Shown: one piece after another, positions 18,021 to 25,520 of the stretch
Layout of the letters: the number at the start of each line of letters is the position of its first letter
How positions within the stretch are numbered: position 1 is the stretch's first letter
The notes under the pieces: generated by a model
Seen by the model: the letters and a program-made list of their open reading frames with translations, nothing else
What the model was told of the DNA's origin: nothing
Database searches by the model: none
Program-made: the position numbers and the translations under genes
Assembly: GCA_016124845.1 (NCBI GenBank)
Contig: WGMW01000016.1
Span: 1-64,000, forward strand
Direction of reading: 5' to 3'
Source of the DNA: Flavobacteriales bacterium
GTDB lineage: Bacteria > Bacteroidota > Bacteroidia > UBA10329
Length of the DNA stretch: 64,000 bases

Positions 18021-18805
18021 TGGAATACCGAACCGTAACGGATCAACTCGGTCGAACTGTTCGCATTCCAAAATTCCCTCAGCGAATCATTTCGTTGGTT
18101 CCAAGCCAAACTGAACTGCTGTTCGACCTTGGTTTGGGCGAACGCGTGGTCGGCATCACTAAATTCTGTGTGCATCCAGAAGAATGGTTCCGAACCAAAA
18201 CACGCGTTGGCGGCACCAAGCGGCTGCATTTGGAGGCGATACGTGAACTGCATCCCGACCTCATCATCGCCAATAAAGAAGAGAATAACCGAGAGGATAT
18301 TGAGAGGCTTGAAACGGATTACCCTGTCTGGGTAAGTGATGTAAATGACCTGAGCTCAGCATTGGAGATGATCGCGTCCGTTGAAGCGATCACAGACACG
18401 GATTCATCAAACCTTATCAATGAAATCAACCACGGTTTCTCCAAACTGAAACCGCTGAACCCACCGAAAAGGGTTCTCTATCTCATTTGGAACAAACCTT
18501 ACATGGCGGCAGGTTCGGGCACCTTCATTAACGATATGCTGCAACGCTGCGGTTTCGAAAATGTGGTTGGCAAAACCCGCTATCCACAACTTACCGAAAA
18601 GGATATCATTGAACTGAATCCCGAAATGGTCTTGCTTTCCTCCGAGCCATTTCCGTTCAGGGAGAAGCATATTCACGAATTGCAGACCTTGCTTCCTCAA
18701 GCTACCATCAAACTGGTAGATGGAGAAATGTTCAGTTGGTACGGAAGTCGGCTCAAATACGCTCCCGCCTACTTCGCGGGTTTGCTGGAATCCATGAACA
18801 AGTAG
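18020..18805 (+). CDS. Helical-backbone metal receptor protein (BtuF/ABC substrate-binding-like)
   Basis: 261 residues of the class III periplasmic-binding fold: an N-terminal lobe starting RTVTDQLGRTVRIPKFPQRIISLVPSQTE, the GTKRLHLEAIRELHPDLIIANKEEN segment, a linking helix, and a second lobe with YMAAGSGTFINDML. This is the family of BtuF-like cobalamin- and metal-complex-binding proteins. There is no signal peptide, so it may act in the cytoplasm or as a sensor; the ligand is unknown. The ATG overlaps the stop of the CBS-domain enzyme by 1 nt, so the two are co-translated. The 3' end overlaps the convergent VanZ-like gene by 37 bp. Confidence 0.82.
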   Translation: MEYRTVTDQLGRTVRIPKFPQRIISLVPSQTELLFDLGLGERVVGITKFCVHPEEWFRTKTRVGGTKRLHLEAIRELHPDLIIANKEENNREDIERLETDYPVWVSDVNDLSSALEMIASVEAITDTDSSNLINEINHGFSKLKPLNPPKRVLYLIWNKPYMAAGSGTFINDMLQRCGFENVVGKTRYPQLTEKDIIELNPEMVLLSSEPFPFREKHIHELQTLLPQATIKLVDGEMFSWYGSRLKYAPAYFAGLLESMNK

Positions 18806-19608
18806 ATCGTACCGATCGCGAAGACTGCGATCAGTCCAGAGATCGGTTCCAACACATGATACGTGGAACCGATAAGCGGATGCACGCGCCAAAATCCGTG
18901 AGGCTCTTTGATGGCATTCAGCACCAGCCATGTATTTTCTGACGCTGTTTCCTCGTAGGGGACGACCCATCCGAACATCATAGCTGCAACGACACCGATG
19001 ATCAAAACCAACAGCAGGTAAACCTCCGCGCGTTGGAAGAATGCAGTTGAGGCAGAGTTCACCCCTTGGTTGAACATTTTCAACAATGAAACGAACAATC
19101 CTGCACCCAACAGGTCAAGCACCACATCATTGAGTTCAAAATACTCCACATAATCGAACAACACTTGGTACTGATGCCATTCATCGAACAACATTACTGG
19201 CAGCGAAAAGGCAATGGCACCACCAAACCTTCCTACCAACGGATAAATCAGCATCGCCAGCAGACCAAACTCAATGGCGTGAATGAATTCGATGTTCATT
19301 TCCGTCAGCACGAAAAAATGAATGACCAATCCCACCAACGTGAGGGCGAGAAAGCCAAGTCCGACCTTGTCGATAGCCGTGCGCTGCCTAAAGCCGCGAT
19401 ACATCAGATAGACCACGAACAGCAACGCAACAACCGCAATACTCGCCACCACCTTATTGTAAACGGGTAGCGAAAGACTGTTCATCACCTCCACCGACAG
19501 GTTGACGAACCACTCGTGCGCAAATACAATGAATACGGCATAGCCGACAACCAACGCGAGATTGACCGACCGATGTTCTGACAACCAATGAATGATGCGA
19601 CCGATCAT
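18769..19608 (-). CDS. VanZ-like multi-pass membrane protein
   Basis: 279 residues with about seven hydrophobic segments. The middle part (EFIHAIEFGLLAMLIYPLVG, then a FDEWHQYQ segment and LNDVVLDLLGAG) follows the VanZ pattern of E..H, DE..Q and D..N/D..G; VanZ is the teicoplanin-resistance family. The function is otherwise unknown. It overlaps the upstream aminotransferase gene by 4 nt (ATGA), so they form an operon. It also overlaps the convergent metal-receptor gene at the 3' end, so its last 12 codons are antisense to that gene. Confidence 0.7.
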   Translation of the reverse strand: MIGRIIHWLSEHRSVNLALVVGYAVFIVFAHEWFVNLSVEVMNSLSLPVYNKVVASIAVVALLFVVYLMYRGFRQRTAIDKVGLGFLALTLVGLVIHFFVLTEMNIEFIHAIEFGLLAMLIYPLVGRFGGAIAFSLPVMLFDEWHQYQVLFDYVEYFELNDVVLDLLGAGLFVSLLKMFNQGVNSASTAFFQRAEVYLLLVLIIGVVAAMMFGWVVPYEETASENTWLVLNAIKEPHGFWRVHPLIGSTYHVLEPISGLIAVFAIGTIYLFMDSSKPAK

Positions 19609-20879
19609 TTTCCTGCCAGTTTCTTGACGGACACGACCAGTCGGTCCAATTCATCCAGAGAAGTATAAATGTGCGGACTGATGCGCACCGCGTCCATCCC
19701 ATTCCAAACGATAAAACCGACATCGAAGTTTGCGCTTTTTCGTAGCGCTGTGGCGATGTCACCAGCTGTGAGACCATCGATGGAGATGGTGGCCATGGCT
19801 CCACCGAATTCAGGTTTCAGCGAAGTATGAAGCGTCAAGCCCTCAAGGTCTTTCACCCGCTCCGCCCAGTAATTCTTGATGAAATGCAACCGCTTATGCA
19901 CGTTCTCCGCGCCCAGCTTCTGGTGAAAAGCAATGGCATCCAAAGCCGCCATCTCGGCAGGAATGGAACGCGTTCCGAGAAACTCAAACTTCCTGATGTC
20001 ATCGCTCTGAGGTTCGTAGGGCGACATGAGCGGCCATAGTGCGGCCTTCTTCTCCTTTTTGACAACCAAAGCACCCGTACCGAACGGAGCCCCAAGCCAT
20101 TTGTGCAGCGAAGTGGCCAAATAATCGCAACCAATTTCTTTGAACGATAGCGGAACATGCGCCAAGGCATGCGCGGAATCCACCACCACTTCGCAGCCCT
20201 TGGCCTTGGCCATTGCCGTGATCTCCTTCACAGGCATTACCTGCCCCGTCCAATTGATCACATGCGTAATATGAACCACTTTGGTTTTAGGTGTGATGGC
20301 CTTTTCATAAAGTTCCACTGCAAGACTCACATCTTCAATCGGTAATGGAAGTTTGACTTCTTTCAGAATGATTCCATCACGCATTTGGCGCTGTCGCCAC
20401 GCATTGAGCATGAACGGATAATCGAAATCGGACACCACCACCTCATCGCCTTCTCTCAGGTTCAGGCCGAAGATGACCGTGTTCAACCCTTCGGTCGTGT
20501 TTCGGTTGATGGCCACTTCCTCCGATTCCGCATCCATCAGGTTGGCCAATGCTTCGCGAAGCGGCTCTCGCTTGTCGTTCAGTTCGTGCCACATGTAGTG
20601 CGCAGGTGCCTTATTGCTGAGACGGTACATATCGATGTGCGAATCCTGCACCGACAGCGGTTGCGGCCCCACCGAACCGTTGTTGAGGTTGATCACCTTC
20701 TCATCCAACAGATAATGCTGCCGAACCTCACTCCAAAAATCTTCATCACCTATAAGATCATCTCCTTCGGGAACGACCAGCGGTTTTGCCTCGCATCCGC
20801 TCAGGGAAGGGACAAACGGCAGCGCAGCAGATGCCATCAGCGAACGTTTGAGAAAATCTTTCCGCGAGAGTTTGTCCAT
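19605..20879 (-). CDS. Exported class V aminotransferase-fold PLP enzyme (CefD-like)
   Basis: 424 residues. The core matches the isopenicillin-N-epimerase/cysteine-desulfurase-like branch: NRNTTEGLNTVIFGL for cofactor phosphate binding, VDSAHALAHVPL with the PLP-ring Asp, and ATSLHKWLGAPFGTG with the Schiff-base Lys. The N-terminus has a Tat-like SRKDFLKRS motif, a hydrophobic stretch and a lipobox LSGC near residue 29, suggesting export as a lipoprotein after folding with its cofactor. The substrate is unknown. ATG at 20879 (MDKLSRKDF) is chosen; TACCTTTG ends 4 nt upstream, implying a leaderless mRNA. Confidence 0.85.
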   Translation of the reverse strand: MDKLSRKDFLKRSLMASAALPFVPSLSGCEAKPLVVPEGDDLIGDEDFWSEVRQHYLLDEKVINLNNGSVGPQPLSVQDSHIDMYRLSNKAPAHYMWHELNDKREPLREALANLMDAESEEVAINRNTTEGLNTVIFGLNLREGDEVVVSDFDYPFMLNAWRQRQMRDGIILKEVKLPLPIEDVSLAVELYEKAITPKTKVVHITHVINWTGQVMPVKEITAMAKAKGCEVVVDSAHALAHVPLSFKEIGCDYLATSLHKWLGAPFGTGALVVKKEKKAALWPLMSPYEPQSDDIRKFEFLGTRSIPAEMAALDAIAFHQKLGAENVHKRLHFIKNYWAERVKDLEGLTLHTSLKPEFGGAMATISIDGLTAGDIATALRKSANFDVGFIVWNGMDAVRISPHIYTSLDELDRLVVSVKKLAGK

Positions 20880-20883
20880 CGAG

Positions 20884-20891
20884 CAAAGGTA
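20884..20891 (-). promoter_or_regulatory. -7 promoter box of the class V aminotransferase gene
   Basis: TACCTTTG on the minus strand matches TAnnTTTG exactly and is followed by CTCG and the ATG at 20879. Confidence 0.6.
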
Positions 20892-20935
20892 ATTGGCATC
20901 GCCAAAACATAGCAGCGCAGTGCTCGGTGCCGACC

Positions 20936-21267
20936 ACAGTTTCAACTAAGTGTAGTCGAAATCCGGAGGCTCGGATTGGCATCCTACAACTGTGGGACGT
21001 GAATCCGTTAGTCCGGATTCCTATCCTACAACTGTTCGGTGGCAATCCTTTGCTCCAAATTGGCATCCTACAACTGTGGGACACGAATCTGTTAGTCCGG
21101 ATTCCTATCCTACAACTGTTGGGTAGCAATCCTTTGCTCCGAATTGGCATCCTACAACTGTGGGGCACGAATCCATAAGCTCAGAATCCTATCCTACAAC
21201 TGTTGGGTAGCAATTCTTTGTCCCGAATTGGCATCCTACAACTGTGGGACGCAAATCCGTAAGCTCA
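20936..21267. repeat. Tandem array of 42-bp repeats, two alternating unit types
   Basis: The 13-bp core ATCCTACAACTGT occurs at 20981, 21023, 21065, 21107, 21149, 21191 and 21233, always exactly 42 bp apart, with degenerate copies at both ends. Units alternate between type A (core then GGG, ending AATCCGTTAGTCCGGATTCCT or a variant) and type B (core then TCGG/TGGG, ending AATCCTTTGCTCC), giving an 84-bp higher-order period. Type A tails contain a 7-bp stem (GAATCCG at 21001 with CGGATTC at 21014), which decays in later copies. Because 42 is a multiple of 3, short frames with 14-residue repeats appear on both strands, but nothing suggests they are translated. Confidence 0.92.
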
Positions 21268-21288
21268 GGATCCTATTCTATAGGATCC
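21268..21288. repeat. Perfect hairpin closing the 42-bp array
   Basis: GGATCCTAT and ATAGGATCC form a 9-bp stem around a 3-nt loop (TCT). It replaces the core of what would be the eighth unit. No T tract follows on either strand, so it is not a classical terminator. Confidence 0.7.
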
Positions 21289-21625
21289 GTTCAACGAACT
21301 GTGTCAGCCCTGACCAGCCCCCCCGGCCCAGATCGGGGTGCCGTAGGTTGATCTCGGAACATGAAAAGTTGAACTCAACCCGGGGTCATGTTGAAGGTGA
21401 AAAGACCGGAAATGGCATACGGAAATATGTTTCCTGTTCGGGATTTTACCGATTTCAGCCCTAAACGTGAGATTGAAGTGGTAGGTTGAATTTTATGCCC
21501 CCGCGTCAACGGTTCATTGTCTTACAAACTCAAGGAAAAGTGCCTTTGTTCCCGATCTTATTACCAAGAACGGCCTCCCCAATTGCGACTCCCAAGGCGG
21601 CCTGTGTTATGCTATCCATCCCGGC
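21289..21625. other. Unassigned non-coding stretch between repeat array and copper cassette
   Basis: About 340 bp without a recognisable gene, RNA family or transposon end. It contains a C-rich patch (21318-21330) next to an ATCGGGGTG segment and short open frames with no family resemblance. It may be remnant DNA at the edge of the efflux cassette or a leftover of a lost gene. Confidence 0.5.
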
Positions 21626-21874
21626 TTATTCCTCCACTTTGGTCAGTTCCATTTCACAAACGGGGCATTTACCAGGCTGCTCGTATGTTTTTCCGTCCTC
21701 ACAGTCCATCGGGCACTGATACTTGGCCTCGGCATGTTGTACTTGATTGGTTGTATCGCTGTTCATTTCATGATGATGTTCTCCATCGTGGTGACCTCCA
21801 CCGCAACCGATGAATGCACCGATGGTCAAGCTCATTACAACTACTTTGACTGTTTTCATTATGCTGTTTTTCAT
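21626..21874 (-). CDS. Heavy-metal-binding-domain lipoprotein
   Basis: 82 residues. A lipoprotein signal (MKNSIMKTVKVVVMSL, lipobox FIGC) is followed by a His-rich segment (HHDGEHHHE) and a metal-binding domain YQCPMDCEDGKTYEQPGKCPVC with CPxxC...CPxC cysteines, the HMBD type also seen in copper ATPases and CusB proteins. It probably binds Cu or Ag in the periplasm and hands it to the efflux complex encoded upstream. It is last in the copper cassette. ATG at 21874 gives a complete lipoprotein signal; a start 15 nt further in (MKTVKV) is also possible. Confidence 0.82.
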   Translation of the reverse strand: MKNSIMKTVKVVVMSLTIGAFIGCGGGHHDGEHHHEMNSDTTNQVQHAEAKYQCPMDCEDGKTYEQPGKCPVCEMELTKVEE

Positions 21875-21910
21875 GTTTAGGGTCAATAATTCTTTTGCCA
21901 AATATTTTTA

Positions 21911-21997
21911 GGCCACAGAGACACAGATTTTCACAGAGGTTTTCACAGAAAAAATCATGTCCAGATAAGTTCTGTGTCTCTCTGTGCTTCTGTGGCT
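21911..21997. repeat. CCACAGAGACACAGA-type inverted repeat
   Basis: CCACAGAGACACAGA (21913-21927) is repeated in inverted form in the right half (about 21970-21996, reading GCCACAGAAGCACAGAGAG on the other strand). It lies between DUF302 and the lipoprotein gene. A degenerate relative is near 49995-50070. I recall similar sequence as a dispersed non-coding repeat in several bacterial groups. Confidence 0.55.
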
Positions 21998-22021
21998 ATT
22001 CCATTTTTCCAATGCATATCG

Positions 22022-22408
22022 CTAAAGGTCATTGATGACTTTTTTGAGACGCGATTGTACTTCTGAGGCAATGCTGCCAAGGCTGTCATTTTTAACGGCT
22101 GTCATGGAGGCCACAGGGTCTACCGCAGCCACTTCCACGGAGCCGTCCTCGTGTTCCTGCACAATGACGTTGCAGGGCAACATCAGCCCTATGTTCGGTT
22201 CTGCACCAACTGCTTTGTAAGCGAAATTCGGGTTGCATGCACCGAGAATGCGGTACTTTCTGAAATCCACATCCAGTTTCTTTTTGAACGTGGCTTTCAT
22301 ATCAATGTCTGTCAAAACACCGAAACCCTCTTCCTTTAGGGCAGCGGTCACGTTTTCGATGGCTTCATCAAAGCCGACATTCACCTTTTTACTGAAATAA
22401 TAACTCAT
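22022..22408 (-). CDS. DUF302 domain protein
   Basis: 128 residues matching the DUF302 fold: N-terminal SKKVNVGFDEAIENVTAALKEEGFGVLTDIDM, then YRILGACNPNFAYKAVGAEPNIGLMLPCNVIV, which includes the two conserved cysteines. No signal peptide is visible. The family is often found in metal-resistance and sulfur gene clusters; its biochemical role is not established. It is co-directional with cusB (58 bp downstream of it) in the copper cassette. Confidence 0.9.
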   Translation of the reverse strand: MSYYFSKKVNVGFDEAIENVTAALKEEGFGVLTDIDMKATFKKKLDVDFRKYRILGACNPNFAYKAVGAEPNIGLMLPCNVIVQEHEDGSVEVAAVDPVASMTAVKNDSLGSIASEVQSRLKKVINDL

Positions 22409-22466
22409 GGTCTATTTGTTATTGATTGTATAATTCTCTGCTTGATTCATTCTGTGGGACAATTGC

Positions 22467-24269
22467 TTACTGATAGGTTTCCTCTACGGAGCCGCACTTC
22501 AACATTTTGGCACCGAAGTAGGGGTTCCGTATCTGTTCTTCCGAACTGAACCAATACCCGCCTTTGTTGTCATTGACCATCGGGCAGAACTCGAGGAACA
22601 TCGGATGCCCAGGCTCCATTTTCACTCCGAACTTGGAAACAGCATCCTTCAGCGTTTCGCTGATCCGACCGAACGCTGCCCGTTCATCTTCAATGTTCTG
22701 TGTGCCGTCAAGCAGTTTGAGGTCTTTGGTAACGGAATTCAGATCCTTCATCCAAGCGTTGTGCGCATCTCCCAAAAGAAGGCTCATGTCAACTGAAGCG
22801 ATGGCCTTATTCAAGTTTCTGACCTCATTTTTCAGGTCGGCATCATCATCCGCCAGCTTGTCTTTCAATGGTAGATAGGCCATCAGCACCTTTCCAAGCT
22901 GTTGCTTGAACACTTCAGGAACCTTGGCCTTGTCAATCACCGCGTCTTTCTTCGCTTCAGGCATATCCATGCCTTCCATCTTCATACCGCCATGATGGTG
23001 TCCCGTGGATGTTTTTCCACCTGTTGGATTCATCATGCTTTTCTTGCCAGCCAGTTGCGCGGCCGCATCGATCTTGAACACCCCGTTCACCGCGATTTCC
23101 TCCCCTTCTTCCAACCCGTCTTTCACCACATAGAAATCGCCTGCGTCCTCACCAAGAATAATCTCACGGTAGATGAACGTGTTGTGTTCCCGATTCGGCA
23201 CTTTCACATACACCACAGCCCGTTTGCCCGTCCAGAGAACGGCAGACTTTGGCACCAACAGCTCGGCCTTGGAAACATTGAGTTTGGAAGTGATGATACC
23301 GTTGGCAAACATATCGGGCTTCAGTACGGTTTTCGGATTGGAAAGCTCCACACGCACATAGGCAACGCGTGTTTGAGGGTCGATGAACGGGTCGATGAAA
23401 GTGACGTTTCCCTTGTAGGTGTGTCCAGGCACCGATGACACCTCAATATCAATGCGGTCTCCGACCTTGATCCACGGCAGGTCGCTTTCGTATGCTTCAA
23501 ACAGCACCCAAACAGTGCTCAGATCCACAATTTGGAACAACTGCTGTCCTTCATGCACATGCTCACCTTCAATGGCGTTCAACTGCATTACATAACCAGA
23601 ATAATCTGACAGTACATCGAAGTCCGTTTCTATTTCTTTGGTCCGTTCGAGTTCCGCGATCTGCTCATCGGTCAACTTCCATTGGCGCAGTTTATACCGC
23701 GCGGCATTCACAAACTCAGGGTTCGTGGCCTTGTCTTTCAATACCTCAAAAAGTTCCTTCTGTGCGGTGACCAGCTCAGGCGAATAGATGGACGCCAACC
23801 GCTGTCCTTTTTCCACTTTTTCCCCCGTAAAATTCACATACAACTTTTCGATACGCCCTGGAATATGGATCGTTTGCGAGAGTTTCAACCGTTCATCGGG
23901 TTTTACTTTTCCGAGCAGACGGATCTCCTTTACGGGATCTTCCTTCTTCACCGTCATGGTCTGTATCTCCGCCAGTTTCATGGCCGATTCAGACATCGGA
24001 ACTTCATCAGGCAACACGTCTTCCTTGCTCTCCAAATTCTTCAATGGAATGAGGTCCATTCCACAGATCGGACACTTACCTGGTCCGTCCTGTCTTATCT
24101 GCGGATGCATGGAGCACGTCCATATCTGATGCTCTGGTTGATTGACTTCTTGATTTGCCGATGTGTCGGTTTCTTGATGAGATGACGGGATGATGAATTT
24201 GCCGATGAGAATTCCCACCACCAAAACCAAGATCAAGCGCAACCAATTGTTTTTCAATAGCTCTTTCAT
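22467..24269 (-). CDS. CusB-type periplasmic adaptor with metal-binding and DUF3347 domains
   Basis: 600 residues. An N-terminal membrane anchor (about 10-28) is followed by a heavy-metal-binding domain (WTCSMHPQIRQDGPGKCPIC, about 50-70), then the membrane-fusion core: barrel-sandwich halves around a coiled-coil hairpin with NFTGEKVEKGQRLASIYSPELV, and beta-barrel segments. The C-terminal ~160 residues, after a His/Met-rich linker (GHHHGGMKMEGMDM), form a DUF3347 domain ending in FCPMVNDNKGGYW. It links the RND pump to the outer-membrane channel. It is 6 bp downstream of the TolC-like gene. Confidence 0.93.
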   Translation of the reverse strand: MKELLKNNWLRLILVLVVGILIGKFIIPSSHQETDTSANQEVNQPEHQIWTCSMHPQIRQDGPGKCPICGMDLIPLKNLESKEDVLPDEVPMSESAMKLAEIQTMTVKKEDPVKEIRLLGKVKPDERLKLSQTIHIPGRIEKLYVNFTGEKVEKGQRLASIYSPELVTAQKELFEVLKDKATNPEFVNAARYKLRQWKLTDEQIAELERTKEIETDFDVLSDYSGYVMQLNAIEGEHVHEGQQLFQIVDLSTVWVLFEAYESDLPWIKVGDRIDIEVSSVPGHTYKGNVTFIDPFIDPQTRVAYVRVELSNPKTVLKPDMFANGIITSKLNVSKAELLVPKSAVLWTGKRAVVYVKVPNREHNTFIYREIILGEDAGDFYVVKDGLEEGEEIAVNGVFKIDAAAQLAGKKSMMNPTGGKTSTGHHHGGMKMEGMDMPEAKKDAVIDKAKVPEVFKQQLGKVLMAYLPLKDKLADDDADLKNEVRNLNKAIASVDMSLLLGDAHNAWMKDLNSVTKDLKLLDGTQNIEDERAAFGRISETLKDAVSKFGVKMEPGHPMFLEFCPMVNDNKGGYWFSSEEQIRNPYFGAKMLKCGSVEETYQ

Positions 24270-24275
24270 GTTCCG

Positions 24276-25520
24276 TTACTTTCCAGTTAAGTATTCAATA
24301 AATGCCGTGGCCGAATTCTTATCCGTCCTCGCCTTGTCCAGTTCCAATGCGTACTTCAGTACTTTCCGTTCCATCCGAAGCACTTCCTCAAAGCTTCTCC
24401 CATCATTCGAATAATCGGTGATGAGGATGTTGAGCGACTTCTTCGCCAATTTGAGCTGTGAGCGATAAAGCGTCAGCCGCCTGTCCGCATCGCTGTAATC
24501 ACGGAATGCCGCTTCGAACAGGGATGAAAGCTGGTTCTCCTTTTCCTGCCGTTCAAACTGGGCAGCCTCCATGTTCAATGATGCCTCTTTCACCATGGCG
24601 TTATACTTCTTCCTGTAAAGCGGAATGGTGATGCCCACGTTCGGGAACATGAGGATGTCGCGGCCGTTCTCGCTACTGTTCAACGCAGGATTGCTGCTCT
24701 TACCGACCATCGTGTAATCCACGCCCACAGAAAACGAAGGAAGCCCCATGCGCTTGGCCGCTGTCTGCTGTTTTTCCCACGTCATGATGCGATGCTCCAA
24801 TTGCTTGAGCTGATGGTTCTGCACCTTGATGCTGTCCAGCACAGATTGCTTGCTAATGGTCAGCGGGTCATCCCAAAGGGTGTCGGGGATGAGAATAGTG
24901 GCGTCATCGGCCACATCAAGCAGATTATTGAACTTGACCTCCAGCACCCGCTTGTTGTCGTGCAGCAGCGCAAGTTGATTTTCAAGATCTGCCAATTCCA
25001 TGCTCACCCGCATCTCATCAACGGCAGAACCCGTTCCCGCTTCAAAGCGGATAAGCGCCAACCGATTGAGCGTACCGATTATGTCAATATTCTCCTTGGT
25101 GATGTCGATGGCCTTCTGCACCAGATAGATGTCATAGTAAGCGGAACTCACATCGTAGTACAACCCCGAACGCGCCTCCTCAAACTGCTCGTAGCGTTGC
25201 TTGGCAGCTTCGGTGGCCACATCTTTCTTGGCTCCCAGCGTTCCGAACCACGGGAACATCTGCTTGGCCGAAAACTTGGCCAGTTGCGGCCCGACCCGCG
25301 TTTCCACAGGCAGAATGAAATACCCGAACGCGATGCTCGGATCGGGCAAGCCACCAACCTGAGGTACTTTTTCCAATGCCGCCAGATATTCATTGAACTT
25401 GGCCTTCAGGCCAGGATTGTTCTTAGCGGCCGTCACCAGATAGCTGTCCAATTCTTGCTGTGCGAAGACGGAACAACCCAAAAGCAACAGCGGCACTATG
25501 GATGATATGATACGTTTCAT
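24276..25520 (-). CDS. TolC/CusC-family outer-membrane efflux protein
   Basis: 414 residues. A signal peptide (residues 1-20, ending VFA-Q) precedes two related alpha-helical halves typical of outer-membrane efflux proteins, with long heptad-like helices (for example LEHRIMTWEKQQTAAKR and LSSLFEAAFRDYSDADRRL). It is shorter than E. coli TolC, as usual for Bacteroidota CusC-like members. It overlaps cusA by 4 nt (ATGA), so the tripartite pump genes are translationally coupled. Confidence 0.9.
   Translation of the reverse strand: MKRIISSIVPLLLLGCSVFAQQELDSYLVTAAKNNPGLKAKFNEYLAALEKVPQVGGLPDPSIAFGYFILPVETRVGPQLAKFSAKQMFPWFGTLGAKKDVATEAAKQRYEQFEEARSGLYYDVSSAYYDIYLVQKAIDITKENIDIIGTLNRLALIRFEAGTGSAVDEMRVSMELADLENQLALLHDNKRVLEVKFNNLLDVADDATILIPDTLWDDPLTISKQSVLDSIKVQNHQLKQLEHRIMTWEKQQTAAKRMGLPSFSVGVDYTMVGKSSNPALNSSENGRDILMFPNVGITIPLYRKKYNAMVKEASLNMEAAQFERQEKENQLSSLFEAAFRDYSDADRRLTLYRSQLKLAKKSLNILITDYSNDGRSFEEVLRMERKVLKYALELDKARTDKNSATAFIEYLTGK

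Noticed and set aside
20927-21178. Open frame encoding 14-residue repeats across the 42-bp array (and a matching one on the other strand, 20758-21168)
   Set aside because: The frames exist only because the unit length is a multiple of three; they begin in flanking DNA or inside the aminotransferase gene, differ between strands and resemble no protein.
20936-21288. CRISPR array
   Set aside because: The whole 42-bp unit is repeated with slow drift; there are no unique spacers and no cas genes nearby.
21486-21719. Small + strand frame over the metal-binding lipoprotein gene end
   Set aside because: It overlaps a well-supported gene antisense and shows no family features.
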